Shown here: piece after piece, positions 61,955-64,000 of the stretch | How positions within the stretch are numbered: position 1 is the stretch's first letter | Layout of the letters: every line of letters begins with the position of its first letter | NCBI GenBank assembly: GCA_003054695.1 | Contig: QAZA01000039.1 | Span: 372,001 to 436,000, forward strand | Direction: 5' to 3' | DNA length: 64,000 nt | Source of the DNA: Verrucomicrobia bacterium LW23 | Lineage (GTDB): Bacteria > Verrucomicrobiota > Verrucomicrobiia > Methylacidiphilales > UBA1321 | Position numbers and translations under genes: made by a program | The notes under the pieces: generated by a model | Told to the model about the DNA's origin: nothing | The model's database searches: none | The model's input: the letters and a program-made list of their open reading frames with translations, nothing else

Positions 61955-61985
61955 GTTCTGACAACCTCTTCGAGGTTGTCAGAAC
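61955..61985. terminator. Bidirectional hairpin terminator
   Basis: A perfect 14-base stem, GTTCTGACAACCTC with GAGGTTGTCAGAAC around TTC, between the convergent genes ending at 61859 and 62084. Confidence 0.75.
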
Positions 61986-62083
61986 TGCTGATGCACGCGC
62001 CTGTAATCCGAAAGCATCTGCGGCTCCAACCGCTTTTGCCGCTTACGGCGCCCGTCCAGCCGCACACACAACTACACAACCGC

Positions 62084-63766
62084 CTACCCCGACGCCGCGC
62101 CGGCCATGGCCGTCTCCAGCGCTTTGCGCAACTCCTCCAGCTTGTAGGGTTTGGGGATGGCGGCGACGAAGCCGAAGGAGCGGTAGTCGCGCATGGCGGG
62201 GTGATCCAGGTAGCCGCTGCTGGCGATGCAGCGCACGCCGGGCGCCATCTTGCGCAGCGTGTGCACGGCGTCCTGGCCGCCCACGCCGTTGGGGATGATC
62301 AAGTCCAGCACCACGGCGTCGAACGGAGTTCCGGCCGTGCGCGCTTTGGTAAACAGCGCAATGGCCTGGGCGCCGCCCTTCGCCTTTTTAACCTGGTAGC
62401 CCAGCATCTCCAACATCTGGCCGACAACGTCCAGGATCAGCGGATCGTCATCCATCAGCAGCACGCGCGGCTTATCGCCCAGGCTGAGCGGTTGCGAGCC
62501 GGACTTGCCGTCCACGGCGCTTACGCTGTTGCTCAGCACACTGCCGCCCGCGCGTATGTCCTTCTGCAGCAGGCGTATGTAGATGGAAACCGTGGTGCCG
62601 ACGCCCTCGTTGCTATCCAGCAAAATGGTGCCCTGGTGGTTCTGCACCACGGAGAGCGCGGTCGTCAGCCCCAGGCCGTGGCCGCCGGGGCGCGAGGTAA
62701 AGTAGGGCTCAAAAGCGCGGTGCAGCGTCTCGGGATCCATGCCGTGTCCCTGATCGCGCACGCGAATGCGCAGGTAGTTGCCCTGCTCCAGGGGAAGCCG
62801 GTTATCGGGCGTTACACCGCACACGTCGGCCGTAATGCGCACCACCCCTTCGTTCATGGACTGCACGGCGTTGGTGATGATGCTGCCGATGGCGTGGCGC
62901 ATGGAGAGCGGCTCCACGTCGGCCATCGGCAAGCCCTCGGCAATCATAAACTCCGGGCGCGCGCGGGAGCCTCGGCACGTGTCGTTGGCCACATCGCGCA
63001 GCATGTTGGCCATGTTGACGGGGCGGCGCGGCGCGTCCTCCCGCTGGGAGATGGCCACCAGGCGCTCCACAACCTCGCGCCCGTGGTTGGCGGCACGCTC
63101 CATATCAAAAATGCGGGGATTGGCGGGATGGTTGGGCCCTACGATCGACTTGATGACCGTGCTGTAGCCTAAAATTTTGGTGATGACTTCCGCCACTTCC
63201 TTCGCCACGCCGTCGGCCAGCACGCTGATCGACTCGATCTTCTTGGCCTTGATCAGCTCCGCCTCCATCATCTTGCGCTTGGTGATATCGCGCGCGATAA
63301 GCACCATGCACTCAAAGGCGCCGCTTTCGTCCAGCACGGCGGTGGACTGGCTTTCCAGGTACACCCAGCTGCCGTTTTTGTGCTGCATGCGGTACTCCAC
63401 GCGCTGCCCCTGGCCGGTCTCCACCAGCGTGTTAAACGCCTCGATAACGCGCGCCTGATCGTCCGGGTGTACATCGCCCAGGGAGTACGTGCCCTCCATC
63501 TCGTCGGGCGTCAGGCCCAGGATGCTGAAATAGGCGGGATTGTTCCAGACACGGTGGCCATGCCGGTCGATAATCGCGATCAGGTCCGTAACATTGCCGG
63601 CGATAATGCGGAAAAAGAGCTTGTTGCGCGCCCATTCCGCTTCCTCCTGCCGGTAACGCTCCAGTTCGTCCTGAAGCTGAGCAATCATCGACGCCTGCTC
63701 CTGAACGATACGCGTCGCAGGAGACGAGAGGCGGCTGGTATTGCTGGTGACCTCTTGCATGTGCAT
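62084..63766 (-). CDS. PAS hybrid sensor kinase lacking the phosphoacceptor histidine
   Basis: A 560-residue soluble protein. Coiled coil (20-45), PAS domain (about 50-165, IIDRHGHRVWNNPAYFSILG with the following PAC segment), a dimerisation segment, HATPase_c (about 285-400; N box HAIGSIITNAVQ, G1 VRDQGHGMDP, G2 GGHGLGLTTA) and a C-terminal receiver (433-555) with Asp488 in VVLDLIIPNG and Lys in IPKPYK. In related kinases the dimerisation helix has a GIAHD-type H box; here it reads DGVAKEVAEVITKILGY, so Lys189 stands where the His should be. Autophosphorylation at the normal site is therefore not expected. Start ATG 63766 or 63760. Confidence 0.85.
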   Translation of the reverse strand: MHMQEVTSNTSRLSSPATRIVQEQASMIAQLQDELERYRQEEAEWARNKLFFRIIAGNVTDLIAIIDRHGHRVWNNPAYFSILGLTPDEMEGTYSLGDVHPDDQARVIEAFNTLVETGQGQRVEYRMQHKNGSWVYLESQSTAVLDESGAFECMVLIARDITKRKMMEAELIKAKKIESISVLADGVAKEVAEVITKILGYSTVIKSIVGPNHPANPRIFDMERAANHGREVVERLVAISQREDAPRRPVNMANMLRDVANDTCRGSRARPEFMIAEGLPMADVEPLSMRHAIGSIITNAVQSMNEGVVRITADVCGVTPDNRLPLEQGNYLRIRVRDQGHGMDPETLHRAFEPYFTSRPGGHGLGLTTALSVVQNHQGTILLDSNEGVGTTVSIYIRLLQKDIRAGGSVLSNSVSAVDGKSGSQPLSLGDKPRVLLMDDDPLILDVVGQMLEMLGYQVKKAKGGAQAIALFTKARTAGTPFDAVVLDLIIPNGVGGQDAVHTLRKMAPGVRCIASSGYLDHPAMRDYRSFGFVAAIPKPYKLEELRKALETAMAGAASG

Positions 63767-64000
63767 AAGATATTACCCAATCTTCACCTCATGACAAGGG
63801 GAAGATGCATGTTTTTAGACAAAACACGTGAAAATCTCTCTTTCAGGGATCCACGTGAGCCATTCGGTTCATGTAAATTTCGCGCTATGATCGAGTTTAG
63901 TGGCTGTACTGTGTATCGCCTTGATTTATTAGGCAAGCGTAATTTTGAGATACGAAACAACCACCCCAAAATGCAGATAACATCTTCCGCCCCACACCAT
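63767..64000. other. Right edge, no gene recognised
   Basis: AT-rich sequence upstream of the minus-strand hybrid sensor gene, probably containing its promoter. A short frame on the minus strand (63784-63969) has no supporting signal. Confidence 0.35.

Noticed and set aside
63784-63969. 61-residue minus-strand frame at the right edge
   Set aside because: Sits in the AT-rich promoter region of the hybrid sensor gene and has no hydrophobic or domain signal.

Overview
The window is GC-rich chromosomal DNA from a Gram-negative bacterium, most likely a member of the Verrucomicrobia. The evidence is a set of three pseudopilin genes that look like the Verru_Chthon cassette, ClpC and the arginine kinase McsB in a genome that also encodes RND efflux, DsbD and SppA, a sialate O-acetylesterase-type esterase, and many dispersed CACGAA-type inverted repeats. 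Few genes have a Shine-Dalgarno sequence; C/T-rich leaders are common instead.

Left part (1-16 kb): the 5' end of thrS; a Tat-type metallophosphoesterase; three pseudopilins (D, B, C) on the minus strand; a STAS protein and a small Rieske protein; a Gfo/Idh/MocA oxidoreductase; an AlgB/KinB-like two-component pair with a second, overlapping kinase; then a DsbD/ScsB-like membrane thiol transporter and a secreted redoxin.

Middle (16-41 kb): an RND efflux operon (adaptor, a small one-helix protein resembling the PN1 porter subdomain, and the pump) beside an Rrf2 regulator; a TIR-domain membrane protein; two tandem paralogous secreted proteins; an FTR1/EfeU iron permease with an EfeO-like partner; a PHP-glycosyltransferase fusion; an MBL hydrolase; tRNA-Ala(GGC); a CPBP protease overlapping sppA; and btaA/btaB for betaine lipid synthesis. 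Two intergenic regions (38.1-38.7 and 41.4-41.9 kb) hold inverted repeats nested inside one another.

Right part (42-64 kb): a secreted coiled-coil/TPR protein, two small one-helix proteins, an accessory stretch of poorly conserved genes with ribbon-helix-helix and HTH proteins (46.9-49.7 kb), then phoU, ctpA, rsmI and an esterase. The most striking locus is 54.6-60.9 kb. There mcsB, two AAA-less Clp-N-domain proteins and clpC lie in a row on the minus strand. Both AAA-less proteins end in a similar segment that reads like a ribbon-helix-helix DNA-binding domain. Neither mcsA nor ctsR is seen. My inference is a protein-quality-control module in which Clp-N/RHH proteins connect arginine phosphorylation to transcription. 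The window ends with a hybrid sensor protein whose phosphoacceptor histidine is replaced by lysine.
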